NCBI GenBank assembly: GCA_009838385.1
Contig: VXRS01000073.1
Span: forward strand, 1 to 5,052
Source: Dehalococcoidia bacterium
GTDB taxonomy: Bacteria > Chloroflexota > Dehalococcoidia > Tepidiformales > Tepidiformaceae
Reading direction: 5' to 3'
Length of the DNA: 5,052 bases
Shown: piece by piece, positions 1-4,837 of the stretch
Layout: each line of letters begins with the position of its first letter
Position numbering within the stretch: position 1 is the stretch's first letter
The notes under the pieces: model-generated
What the model saw: the letters and a program-made list of their open reading frames with translations, nothing else
Databases searched by the model: none
What the model was told of the DNA's origin: nothing
Position numbers and translations under genes: made by a program

Positions 1-644
1 TGGCGGAGGGGCTGCAGGCGGGGACGACTGTCATCGATATGAGCTCGATCTCGCCGATCGAGACGAAGGAGTTCGCCCAGCGCATCGCCGAGAAGGGCTG
101 CGACTACCTGGACGCGCCCGTCTCCGGGGGCGAGGTCGGGGCGAAGGGGGCGAGCCTCACGATCATGGCGGGCGGCAGCGGCGAAACGTTCGAGCGCGTG
201 CGTCCGCTGCTTGAGCTGATGGGCGCGAACATCACGCTCGTGGGCGACGTGGGGGCGGGGCAGACGTGCAAGGTGGCGAACCAGATCATCGTGGCGCTCA
301 CGATCGAGGCGGTGGGGGAGGCGCTGCTGTTCGCCTCGAAGGCGGGAGTCGACCCGGCGCGGGTGCGGGAGGCGCTGATGGGCGGCTTCGCGGGTTCGCG
401 CATCCTGGAGGTGCACGGACAGCGCATGGTGGAGCGCACATTCGACCCCGGCTTCCGCATCGCGCTGCACCAGAAGGACCTCGGGCTGGCGCTGGAGGGG
501 GCGCGGGCACTGGGCATCAGCCTCCCGAACGCGGCTACGGCGCAGGAGTTGATGAACGCCTGCGCGGCGCAGGGCTGGAGCGACCTCGACCACTCGGGGC
601 TGGTAAAGGCGCTGGAAGTTCTGGCAGGCCACGAGATCGCCTGA
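1..644 (+). CDS. glxR: 2-hydroxy-3-oxopropionate (tartronate semialdehyde) reductase, 5' end missing
   Basis: Partial gene: the reading frame is open from base 3 to the TGA at 642-644 (213 residues visible). Members of this family are about 290-300 residues, so about 79 N-terminal residues, including the Rossmann GxGxxG motif, lie outside the window. Visible motifs are the interdomain segment TTVIDMSSISP, the substrate-binding DAPVSGG (Ser41 of the visible part), and GAGQTCKVAN with the catalytic Lys90 (codon 270-272) and Asn93, all hallmarks of the beta-hydroxyacid dehydrogenase family. From memory of E. coli GlxR, long stretches match closely (SPIETK, CKVANQIIVAL, EALLFASKAG, SRILEVHG, IALHQKDL, LDHS), which favours tartronate semialdehyde reductase over 3-hydroxyisobutyrate dehydrogenase. 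The enzyme reduces tartronate semialdehyde to D-glycerate with NAD(P)H in the cytosol, after glyoxylate carboligase. The partner genes gcl and hyi are not in the window. The ATG at 39 is internal and not the real start. Confidence 0.5.
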   Translation, partial: AEGLQAGTTVIDMSSISPIETKEFAQRIAEKGCDYLDAPVSGGEVGAKGASLTIMAGGSGETFERVRPLLELMGANITLVGDVGAGQTCKVANQIIVALTIEAVGEALLFASKAGVDPARVREALMGGFAGSRILEVHGQRMVERTFDPGFRIALHQKDLGLALEGARALGISLPNAATAQELMNACAAQGWSDLDHSGLVKALEVLAGHEIA

Positions 645-657
645 GCGCCGGAGCATT

Positions 658-670
658 CACACCTCGTGTG
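658..670. repeat. small inverted repeat CACAC-CTC-GTGTG after glxR
   Basis: A perfect 5-base inverted repeat with a 3-base centre lies 14 bases after the glxR stop codon. It could be a weak RNA hairpin or a small operator-like dyad. It has no T-run and is short enough to occur by chance. Confidence 0.5.
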
Positions 671-684
671 CGACAATGCACGGC

Positions 685-705
685 GGTCCGCCGGTTAGGC
701 GGACC
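685..705 (+). promoter_or_regulatory. GC-rich hairpin in the gap before the 3-hydroxyacyl-CoA dehydrogenase gene
   Basis: GGTCCGCC (685-692) and GGCGGACC (698-705) form a perfect 8-bp stem around a 5-base loop GGTTA. Seven of the eight base pairs would be enough for a stable RNA hairpin. No T-run follows (the next bases are CCCGGGGGCC), so it is not a classical intrinsic terminator. It could protect the 3' end of the glxR transcript, act as a U-less terminator, or sit in the leader of the downstream gene, about 10 bases before its ribosome binding site. The structure is seen directly; the role is inference. Confidence 0.5.
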
Positions 706-714
706 CCGGGGGCC

Positions 715-725
715 AGGAAGGGAAG
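715..725 (+). promoter_or_regulatory. ribosome binding site for the 3-hydroxyacyl-CoA dehydrogenase gene
   Basis: AGGAAGGGAAG is a purine-rich Shine-Dalgarno region ending 3 bases before ATG 729. Its first part, AGGAAG, leaves 8 bases of spacing. It supports the chosen start, which also lies just before the N-terminal Rossmann beta strand of the product. Confidence 0.5.
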
Positions 726-728
726 ACG

Positions 729-1580
729 ATGACCATCCGGGAAGTGGGCGTGGTCGGCTGCGGAATCATGGGTGCGGGAATCGCCCAGATCTGCGCCGCG
801 CACGGGTACCGCGTCCGCGTGACTGAATCAGAACCCGAACGCCTCGAGCAGGGGCTGGCGACGATCAAGCGCCGCCTCGGCCGCCAGGTCGAGCGCGGGC
901 GGCTGAGCCGCGAGCGGCACGACCGCACCCTGGCTCGCCTGAAGGGCGTTGAGACGCTCAGCGGGTTTGCGGACAGCGACCTGGTAATCGAGGCCGTGAT
1001 CGAGGAGTTGCCGCTCAAGAAGGACCTCTTCGAGGAGCTCGGGAAGGTTTGCAAGGAAGACGCGATCCTCGCGAGCAACACATCGTCGCTGTCGCTGAGC
1101 GAGATGGCAGCTTCGTCCGGCCGTCCCGAGCAGGTGATCGGTATCCACTTCTTTAATCCGCCGACGGTCCTGCCGCTGGTCGAGGTGATCTCCTCGGAGA
1201 GCACCTCCCAGGAGACGATCGATGCGGCCATGGCCTTCTGTGACTCGATCGACCGGCTGACCGTACGGGTGAAGGACTCGCCGGGATTCATCGTGAACCG
1301 GTTGCTGGTGCCGTTCATCTTCGACGCCATCCACATGCTGGAGGGCGGCATCGCCTCGGCCGAGGACGTCGACCAGGCCTGCAAAGTGGGCCTGAACCAC
1401 GCGCTGGGGCCGCTTGCGACGGCGGACCTGATCGGACTGGACACAATGATCCACATCAGCGACGCCATGTTCGAGGAGTACGGCGAAGCACGATTCAAGG
1501 CTCCAACAACCCTGCGACGGCTCGTCTCGCTCGGTCACCTCGGCCGCAAGAGCGGCCGCGGATTCTTCGAGTACAACTAA
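729..1580 (+). CDS. 3-hydroxyacyl-CoA (3-hydroxybutyryl-CoA type) dehydrogenase
   Basis: The 283-residue product has the usual length of stand-alone bacterial 3-hydroxybutyryl-CoA dehydrogenases (Hbd/FadB2/PaaH group). It oxidises (S)-3-hydroxyacyl-CoA to 3-oxoacyl-CoA with NAD+, or works in reverse in some pathways, in the cytosol. The N-terminal Rossmann domain (about 1-185) has G10-C-G12-I-M-G15, and Glu33 at the end of the second strand fits NAD rather than NADP. The catalytic dyad is His140 (in GIHFFNPP) and Glu152, with the 12-residue spacing of the human enzyme (His158/Glu170). Ser119 and Asn190 fall where human Ser137 and Asn208 bind substrate. The C-terminal helical domain (about 186-283) carries GPLATADLIGLD and ends in the typical LGRKSGRGFFEYN. 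It lies 22 bases before an enoyl-CoA hydratase gene, the enzyme of the preceding beta-oxidation step, so co-transcription is likely. Chain-length preference and direction cannot be read from sequence, so no gene symbol is given. Confidence 0.5.
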   Translation: MTIREVGVVGCGIMGAGIAQICAAHGYRVRVTESEPERLEQGLATIKRRLGRQVERGRLSRERHDRTLARLKGVETLSGFADSDLVIEAVIEELPLKKDLFEELGKVCKEDAILASNTSSLSLSEMAASSGRPEQVIGIHFFNPPTVLPLVEVISSESTSQETIDAAMAFCDSIDRLTVRVKDSPGFIVNRLLVPFIFDAIHMLEGGIASAEDVDQACKVGLNHALGPLATADLIGLDTMIHISDAMFEEYGEARFKAPTTLRRLVSLGHLGRKSGRGFFEYN

Positions 1581-1592
1581 ACACCACCAACT

Positions 1593-1597
1593 GGAGG
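1593..1597 (+). promoter_or_regulatory. ribosome binding site for the enoyl-CoA hydratase gene
   Basis: A full GGAGG sits 5 bases before GTG 1603. It decides the start: an overlapping GTG at 1601 is in another frame and gives no crotonase protein, while 1603 gives MALLYEV, a normal crotonase N-terminus. Confidence 0.5.
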
Positions 1598-1602
1598 CAG
1601 GT

Positions 1603-2376
1603 GTGGCACTGCTGTACGAGGTCAGCGATCACATCGCGACCATTACCATCAACCGACCGGATGCTCTCAACTCGATCGACCTCGAGACGTGGCACGAGCT
1701 CTCGGAGGCGTGCGCGAAGCTCGAGGCCGACGACGATGTCTGGGTGGGCATCATCACGGGCGCGGGCGGACGCTCTTTCAGCGCGGGCGCCGACCTGAAG
1801 GAAACGATCCCGACGCTCATCGACGACCCGCGCGGGAACCGCTACGACGAGCCGGACACGATCATGCGCGGCCAGACGGTCACGAAGCCGCTGATTGCGG
1901 CTGTGAACGGCCTCGCGCTGGGCGGTGGCCTCGAGATCGTGCTGGCCTGCGACCTGCGCATCGCGGCCGAGGGCGCGCGTCTGGGCGCGCCCGAGATCAC
2001 GCTCGGCTTCATCCCGGGCTGGGGCGCGACGCAGCGGCTCGCGCGCGAGCTGCCCTGGGCGATCGCGGCCGGGATCGTCTTCTCGGGTGACCAGATCGGC
2101 GCGGAGACGGCGCACCAGTACGGGCTCGTGAACGAAGTCGTTCCGGCCGACCGGCTGCAGGCGGCGGCGCGCCAGCTGGCGGAGACGCTCTGCTCGCGCG
2201 GTCCCTTGGCGCTGCGCGCCGCCAAGCGGGCGATGCGCGAGGGGCTCGACATGTCGCTCGACGACGGCCTCCAGCTCGAGCATGACCTGTTCGACGACCT
2301 CGCGTACACCGAGGACGCAAAGGAGGGCGTGGCCGCCTTCCAGGAGCGTCGCGCAGCCACGTTCAAGGGCCGCTAG
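1603..2376 (+). CDS. enoyl-CoA hydratase (crotonase family)
   Basis: The 257-residue product has the standard length of a monofunctional crotonase. It would hydrate 2-trans-enoyl-CoA to (S)-3-hydroxyacyl-CoA, the substrate of the dehydrogenase encoded just upstream. The N-terminus has the family pattern ITINRPDALNSID. The oxyanion hole is formed by FSAGADLKE (about 59-67) and by Gly108 in NGLALGGGLE. Both acidic residues that activate water in rat mitochondrial hydratase (Glu144 and Glu164) are present with the same 20-residue spacing, as Glu111 and Glu131 (GAPEITLGFIPG). This argues for true hydratase activity rather than an isomerase or another crotonase reaction that lacks one of them. The C-terminus, TEDAKEGVAAFQERR, is the usual CoA-binding trimer-contact end. 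The start is GTG with a strong GGAGG. A small oddity is GWGAT (139-143) where GAGGT is common. The exact acyl-CoA substrate cannot be told. Confidence 0.5.
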   Translation: MALLYEVSDHIATITINRPDALNSIDLETWHELSEACAKLEADDDVWVGIITGAGGRSFSAGADLKETIPTLIDDPRGNRYDEPDTIMRGQTVTKPLIAAVNGLALGGGLEIVLACDLRIAAEGARLGAPEITLGFIPGWGATQRLARELPWAIAAGIVFSGDQIGAETAHQYGLVNEVVPADRLQAAARQLAETLCSRGPLALRAAKRAMREGLDMSLDDGLQLEHDLFDDLAYTEDAKEGVAAFQERRAATFKGR

Positions 2377-2380
2377 CGGC
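2369..2380. repeat. 12-base palindrome across the enoyl-CoA hydratase stop codon
   Basis: GCCGCTAGCGGC is a perfect palindrome containing the TAG stop (2374-2376) and is followed by TCTT. As RNA it could form only a 4-bp stem with a CTAG loop, so it is a weak terminator candidate at best. It may be chance in GC-rich sequence. Confidence 0.5.
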
Positions 2381-2416
2381 TCTTCCACGGCATCGGGTAC
2401 CAGTCTCGCGAGCAGT

Positions 2417-2436
2417 GGGCGCATTGAAAGGCGCCC
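2417..2436. repeat. inverted repeat 1 (GGGCGC-N8-GCGCCC)
   Basis: A perfect 6-base inverted repeat has half sites at 2417-2422 and 2431-2436. The -35-like TTGAAA falls in its 8-base centre. It could be an operator over the -35 box or an RNA hairpin ending transcripts from upstream; no T-run follows. The same half sites recur at 2471-2486. Confidence 0.5.
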
Positions 2437-2452
2437 GCCGCTCGTCTAGATT
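2424..2452 (+). promoter_or_regulatory. putative sigma70-type promoter for the paralogue-pair operon
   Basis: TTGAAA (2424-2429, 5 of 6 matches to TTGACA) and TAGATT (2447-2452, 4 of 6 to TATAAT) are separated by an optimal 17 bases. This is one of the few A/T-containing patches in the 135-base gap 2377-2511, which has no gene. Transcription would begin near 2459, giving a leader of about 53 bases before the GTG at 2512. If real, it makes the downstream three genes a separate unit from the beta-oxidation pair. The prediction comes from sequence match only. Confidence 0.5.
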
Positions 2453-2469
2453 CGCGGGGCTCTCGCGGT

Positions 2470-2487
2470 CGGGCGCGGTCGCGCCCG
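2470..2487. repeat. inverted repeat 2 (CGGGCGC-GGTC-GCGCCCG)
   Basis: A perfect 7-base inverted repeat (2470-2476 with 2481-2487) with a 4-base centre lies in the predicted leader, 12 bases before the ribosome binding site. It contains the same GGGCGC/GCGCCC half sites as the repeat at 2417-2436, and the two centres are 52 bases apart, close to five helical turns. It may be a leader hairpin or a second operator; in GC-rich DNA chance is a real alternative. Confidence 0.5.
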
Positions 2488-2499
2488 CACAATCGCGAC

Positions 2500-2506
2500 G
2501 AAGGGG
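2500..2506 (+). promoter_or_regulatory. ribosome binding site that decides the GTG 2512 start
   Basis: GAAGGGG (2500-2506) lies 5 bases before GTG 2512. With the alternative GTG at 2506 the site would abut or overlap the start codon, which cannot work, so 2512 is preferred. Confidence 0.5.
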
Positions 2507-2511
2507 TGACC

Positions 2512-3618
2512 GTGGCAACCGAACTAGACGATTACGCCATCCACCAGATCATCGAGAACATGGAGCACGTCGAAGGGCGGAATCCGCGCTGGGTCGACGA
2601 ACTCTGGTTCCACATCGGGACGACCGACGGCTCGCTGAGCGTAGCGGGCCACATGGGGGTCTATCCCGCGACCGCCAGCATGGACGCTGCCGCAAGCGTG
2701 GCGTACGGCGGCAAGCAGTACGACGTGCGCTTCGGGCGGCGTGTCGAGGGTGACCGCGACCGCCGCGAGGTCGGCGGCATTAGCGCCGAGATTGTCGATC
2801 CGTTCCGGGCGTGGCGGTTCACGCTGGCGCCCGCGGAAGGCCAGGCGGTCAGCTTCGACCTGGAGTTCTCGTCGGAACTGCAGCCGATGGAGGTCGCGGG
2901 ACCGGTCCAGCACCGGCGCGACGGGCGCCAGGTGATCTGGGACTTGTACCAGTACTCGCAGGCGGGGAGCGCCAGCGGCAGCGTGACCGTCGAGGGCGAG
3001 ACGATCGCCGTGGACGGGGCGGTTGGCGTACGTGAGCGTTCGTGGGGGGTGCGGCCCGTGTTCGGGCAGGTGCCCCACCTGGGGCGGCCGCCGAGCTCGA
3101 TCGGTAGCCGCTCGTTCTGGATGGCGGCGACCGCCGGACCCCTTTCAGGGTGGGTCTGGCAGATCGAGCCGGAAGGTGGTTCGAACGCGACCGGCGGGCT
3201 CGGGGACGACACGGGCGCGACGCGACTCGACGGCTGCCTCGCGGGGCCGCACGGCGAAGGCGACCCGCTCCGCATCAGCAGCGCCGACCTGAACCTCCAG
3301 TTCGAGATGGACGGCAAGCGGCTCAAGGGCGGCAGCGCCTCCCTCCTGGACCGGGACGGTGGGACGCACGAGCTCAGCCTCAAGCCGCTCACGACGATCT
3401 ACGCGAAGGGGCTCGGGTACGGACACCCGGACTTCCGCCACATCGAATACAAGGACGGCGTCGCCCAGAGCGAGACGCATGACACCAGCGATACGGCGAC
3501 GGTCGCGGGGCTGCTCGACAACGATTCCGGCCACATCAACCCGTTCGCGATTGAGCACTTCTGCGAGATCGCGGCGGGGGAGCAGACCGCGTACGGCGTG
3601 GTCCGCCTGAGCATCTAG
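2512..3618 (+). CDS. uncharacterised protein, first of a paralogous pair
   Basis: The 368-residue product has no function I can assign. It has no signal peptide, no membrane segment and no known catalytic motif, so it is probably cytosolic. Alternating polar/hydrophobic stretches with many Gly, Val and Thr suggest a beta-rich fold. It is related along its whole length to the protein encoded next: TELDDYAIHQ, NPRWVDELWF (24-33), KQYDVRF (68-74), VDPFRAWRFTLAP (95-107), G172-V-R-E-R-S-W178-G and GLGYGHPDF (300-308) all have counterparts there. The G-x-R-[DE]-R-[SC]-W-G signature recalls uncharacterised domain families (I think DUF7064/DUF7065), and more remotely the lipocalin-like AttH/CrtC group; this placement is from memory and unverified. 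The GTG 2512 start is chosen for its ribosome binding site; GTG 2506 would add two residues. It follows a predicted promoter and leads the next gene by 18 bases, so the two are surely co-transcribed. An acyl or other hydrophobic ligand is only a guess from context. Confidence 0.5.
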   Translation: MATELDDYAIHQIIENMEHVEGRNPRWVDELWFHIGTTDGSLSVAGHMGVYPATASMDAAASVAYGGKQYDVRFGRRVEGDRDRREVGGISAEIVDPFRAWRFTLAPAEGQAVSFDLEFSSELQPMEVAGPVQHRRDGRQVIWDLYQYSQAGSASGSVTVEGETIAVDGAVGVRERSWGVRPVFGQVPHLGRPPSSIGSRSFWMAATAGPLSGWVWQIEPEGGSNATGGLGDDTGATRLDGCLAGPHGEGDPLRISSADLNLQFEMDGKRLKGGSASLLDRDGGTHELSLKPLTTIYAKGLGYGHPDFRHIEYKDGVAQSETHDTSDTATVAGLLDNDSGHINPFAIEHFCEIAAGEQTAYGVVRLSI

Positions 3619-3624
3619 GCACCT

Positions 3625-3632
3625 GGGGGAAG
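3625..3632 (+). promoter_or_regulatory. ribosome binding site for the second paralogue
   Basis: GGGGGAAG ends 4 bases before ATG 3637. A second in-frame ATG at 3643 would leave 10 bases and cannot be excluded; it would remove only two residues. Confidence 0.5.
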
Positions 3633-3636
3633 AACG

Positions 3637-4812
3637 ATGACGATGCTGACCGAGCTGGACGAACATTTCTATCACCAGACACCGAGCCCCGTGGACTCGC
3701 TCCGGGACACGGACCCGCGCTACGTGGACCAGCACTGGTTCCAGTGCATGGACGTCGAAGGACGCTGGATCGTGGGCGCCAACTGGCCGGTCTGGCCCAA
3801 TACCGGGCTGATCGAGAACGGCCAGATCATTGTTCACGGCGATACGCAGTACAACCTGCGCTATTCGAGCACGATCGAGCGCGACGGCTACAAGTCGGCG
3901 CGCACCAACCAGAAGGTCGGGCCGGCCTCGATGGAGGTCATCGAGCCGCTGCGGAAGGCGCGCTTCACGCTCTCGCCCGAGAACCACTGGGGCATCAGCT
4001 ACGACCTGACGATGGACACGTTCCTGCGGCCGGTGCAGACGCGCACGCCGATCGCGTTCGCGGGCTCACCGACGCTGCCCGGCGTGCTGCCCTACTTCGA
4101 GATCATGGGGCGTTGGACGGGCGAGCTGAACGTCGACGGGACAACGTACGAGGTGAACCACGAGAACACCTGGGGCCAGCGCGACCGTTGCTGGGCCAGC
4201 CTCGGCGGCGAGCGGTGGCAGGGCTGGACGGGTCCGTCGCCGGGCGGCGCGCACGTCTCGCCCCGGGGGCCGGGACGCATTCACTGGCACAGCCACATCC
4301 AGTTCGACGACATCGGCTTCTGGTGGTGGATGGACGAGTTCATGGGGAAGCCGCGCCTCGGCGGCACCCTCTCGGACAACCGCGGCAGCCACTTCGACGG
4401 GGCGGTCACGTGGCGCATGGACGACCCGCGCCAGGAGATCCGCATCGTCGACTTCACGAACATCGACATCGTGGCGCAGGCAGGGACGAAGAAGTTCCAG
4501 GAAGCGCAGATCACGCTCATCGACGAGTTCGGCACGGAATACGACCTCGAGTTCGAGATCATCAAGCCGAACTCCACCCGCCACATCCGGGGCGAGGGCT
4601 ACGGCCAGCCGCGCTTCCTCGGCGGCTGGCAGGGCGACTGGCACGAGGAGTACGACAAGTACGACCTGAGCGACTACTCGACGTACGACAGCTTCGCGCA
4701 CCAGCTGTGGGACGGGGAGCACGCCGTTCGCTGCCGCTTCAACGGCCGCGAGGGCATCGGCCACATGGAGATGAGCGGAACGCCGCCGCTTCCCCAGTGG
4801 GGCTTCGAGTAG
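3637..4812 (+). CDS. uncharacterised tryptophan-rich protein, second of a paralogous pair
   Basis: The 391-residue product, of unknown function, is a distant paralogue of the preceding gene's product. Shared landmarks in the same order are TELDEHFYHQ (5-14), DPRYVDQHWF (26-35), TQYNLRY (70-76), VIEPLRKARFTLSP (101-114), WGQRDRCW (179-186) and GEGYGQPRF (319-327). It has no signal peptide or membrane span. It has 19 tryptophans (4.9 percent, several times the usual share), including FWWW at 228-231 and clusters at 186-197 and 331-335. By contrast the first paralogue has 8. This suggests an aromatic ligand pocket or a tightly packed beta structure. Acidic and aromatic residues are also dense near the C-terminus (338-351, EEYDKYDLSDYSTY). 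The gene begins 18 bases after its paralogue and ends 25 bases before an SDR gene, so the three form an operon. The domain assignment (DUF7064/7065-like) is unverified. It could be a ligand carrier, or an enzyme of a family not yet characterised. Confidence 0.5.
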   Translation: MTMLTELDEHFYHQTPSPVDSLRDTDPRYVDQHWFQCMDVEGRWIVGANWPVWPNTGLIENGQIIVHGDTQYNLRYSSTIERDGYKSARTNQKVGPASMEVIEPLRKARFTLSPENHWGISYDLTMDTFLRPVQTRTPIAFAGSPTLPGVLPYFEIMGRWTGELNVDGTTYEVNHENTWGQRDRCWASLGGERWQGWTGPSPGGAHVSPRGPGRIHWHSHIQFDDIGFWWWMDEFMGKPRLGGTLSDNRGSHFDGAVTWRMDDPRQEIRIVDFTNIDIVAQAGTKKFQEAQITLIDEFGTEYDLEFEIIKPNSTRHIRGEGYGQPRFLGGWQGDWHEEYDKYDLSDYSTYDSFAHQLWDGEHAVRCRFNGREGIGHMEMSGTPPLPQWGFE

Positions 4813-4816
4813 TGCG

Positions 4817-4837
4817 GCGGCCCGGGGCCAGGGCCGC
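4817..4837 (+). promoter_or_regulatory. hairpin covering the ribosome binding site of the SDR gene
   Basis: GCGGCCC (4817-4823) and GGGCCGC (4831-4837) make a perfect 7-bp G/C-only stem with a 7-base loop, ending at the base before ATG 4838. The only Shine-Dalgarno-like bases, AGGG (4830-4833), are almost all in the right arm. The left arm starts 4 bases after the stop codon of the upstream gene, so a terminating ribosome would open it. This suggests translational coupling; a terminator is unlikely because no T-run follows. Confidence 0.5.

Noticed and set aside
39..41. ATG 39 as the start of the first gene
   Set aside because: It falls in the conserved IDMSS segment inside the protein, and the frame stays open with family-matching residues back to base 3.
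656..677. Possible promoter (TTCACA and GACAAT) before the dehydrogenase gene
   Set aside because: The two boxes are only 10 bases apart, and no acceptable -35 lies 16-18 bases before GACAAT.
695..1538. Two long minus-strand frames opposite the 3-hydroxyacyl-CoA dehydrogenase
   Set aside because: The plus-strand protein has every family motif and a strong ribosome binding site; the minus frames have Ser/Arg-rich content with no motif.
1495..2424. 309-residue open frame on the minus strand
   Set aside because: It lies opposite the enoyl-CoA hydratase, which has all its catalytic motifs. The translated sequence is Arg/Ala/Glu-rich without any motif, typical of an antisense frame in GC-rich DNA.
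3145..3987. 280-residue open frame on the minus strand
   Set aside because: Spans the junction of the two paralogous genes on the other strand; Arg/Val/Leu-rich with no motif. It is the shadow of third-position G/C bias.
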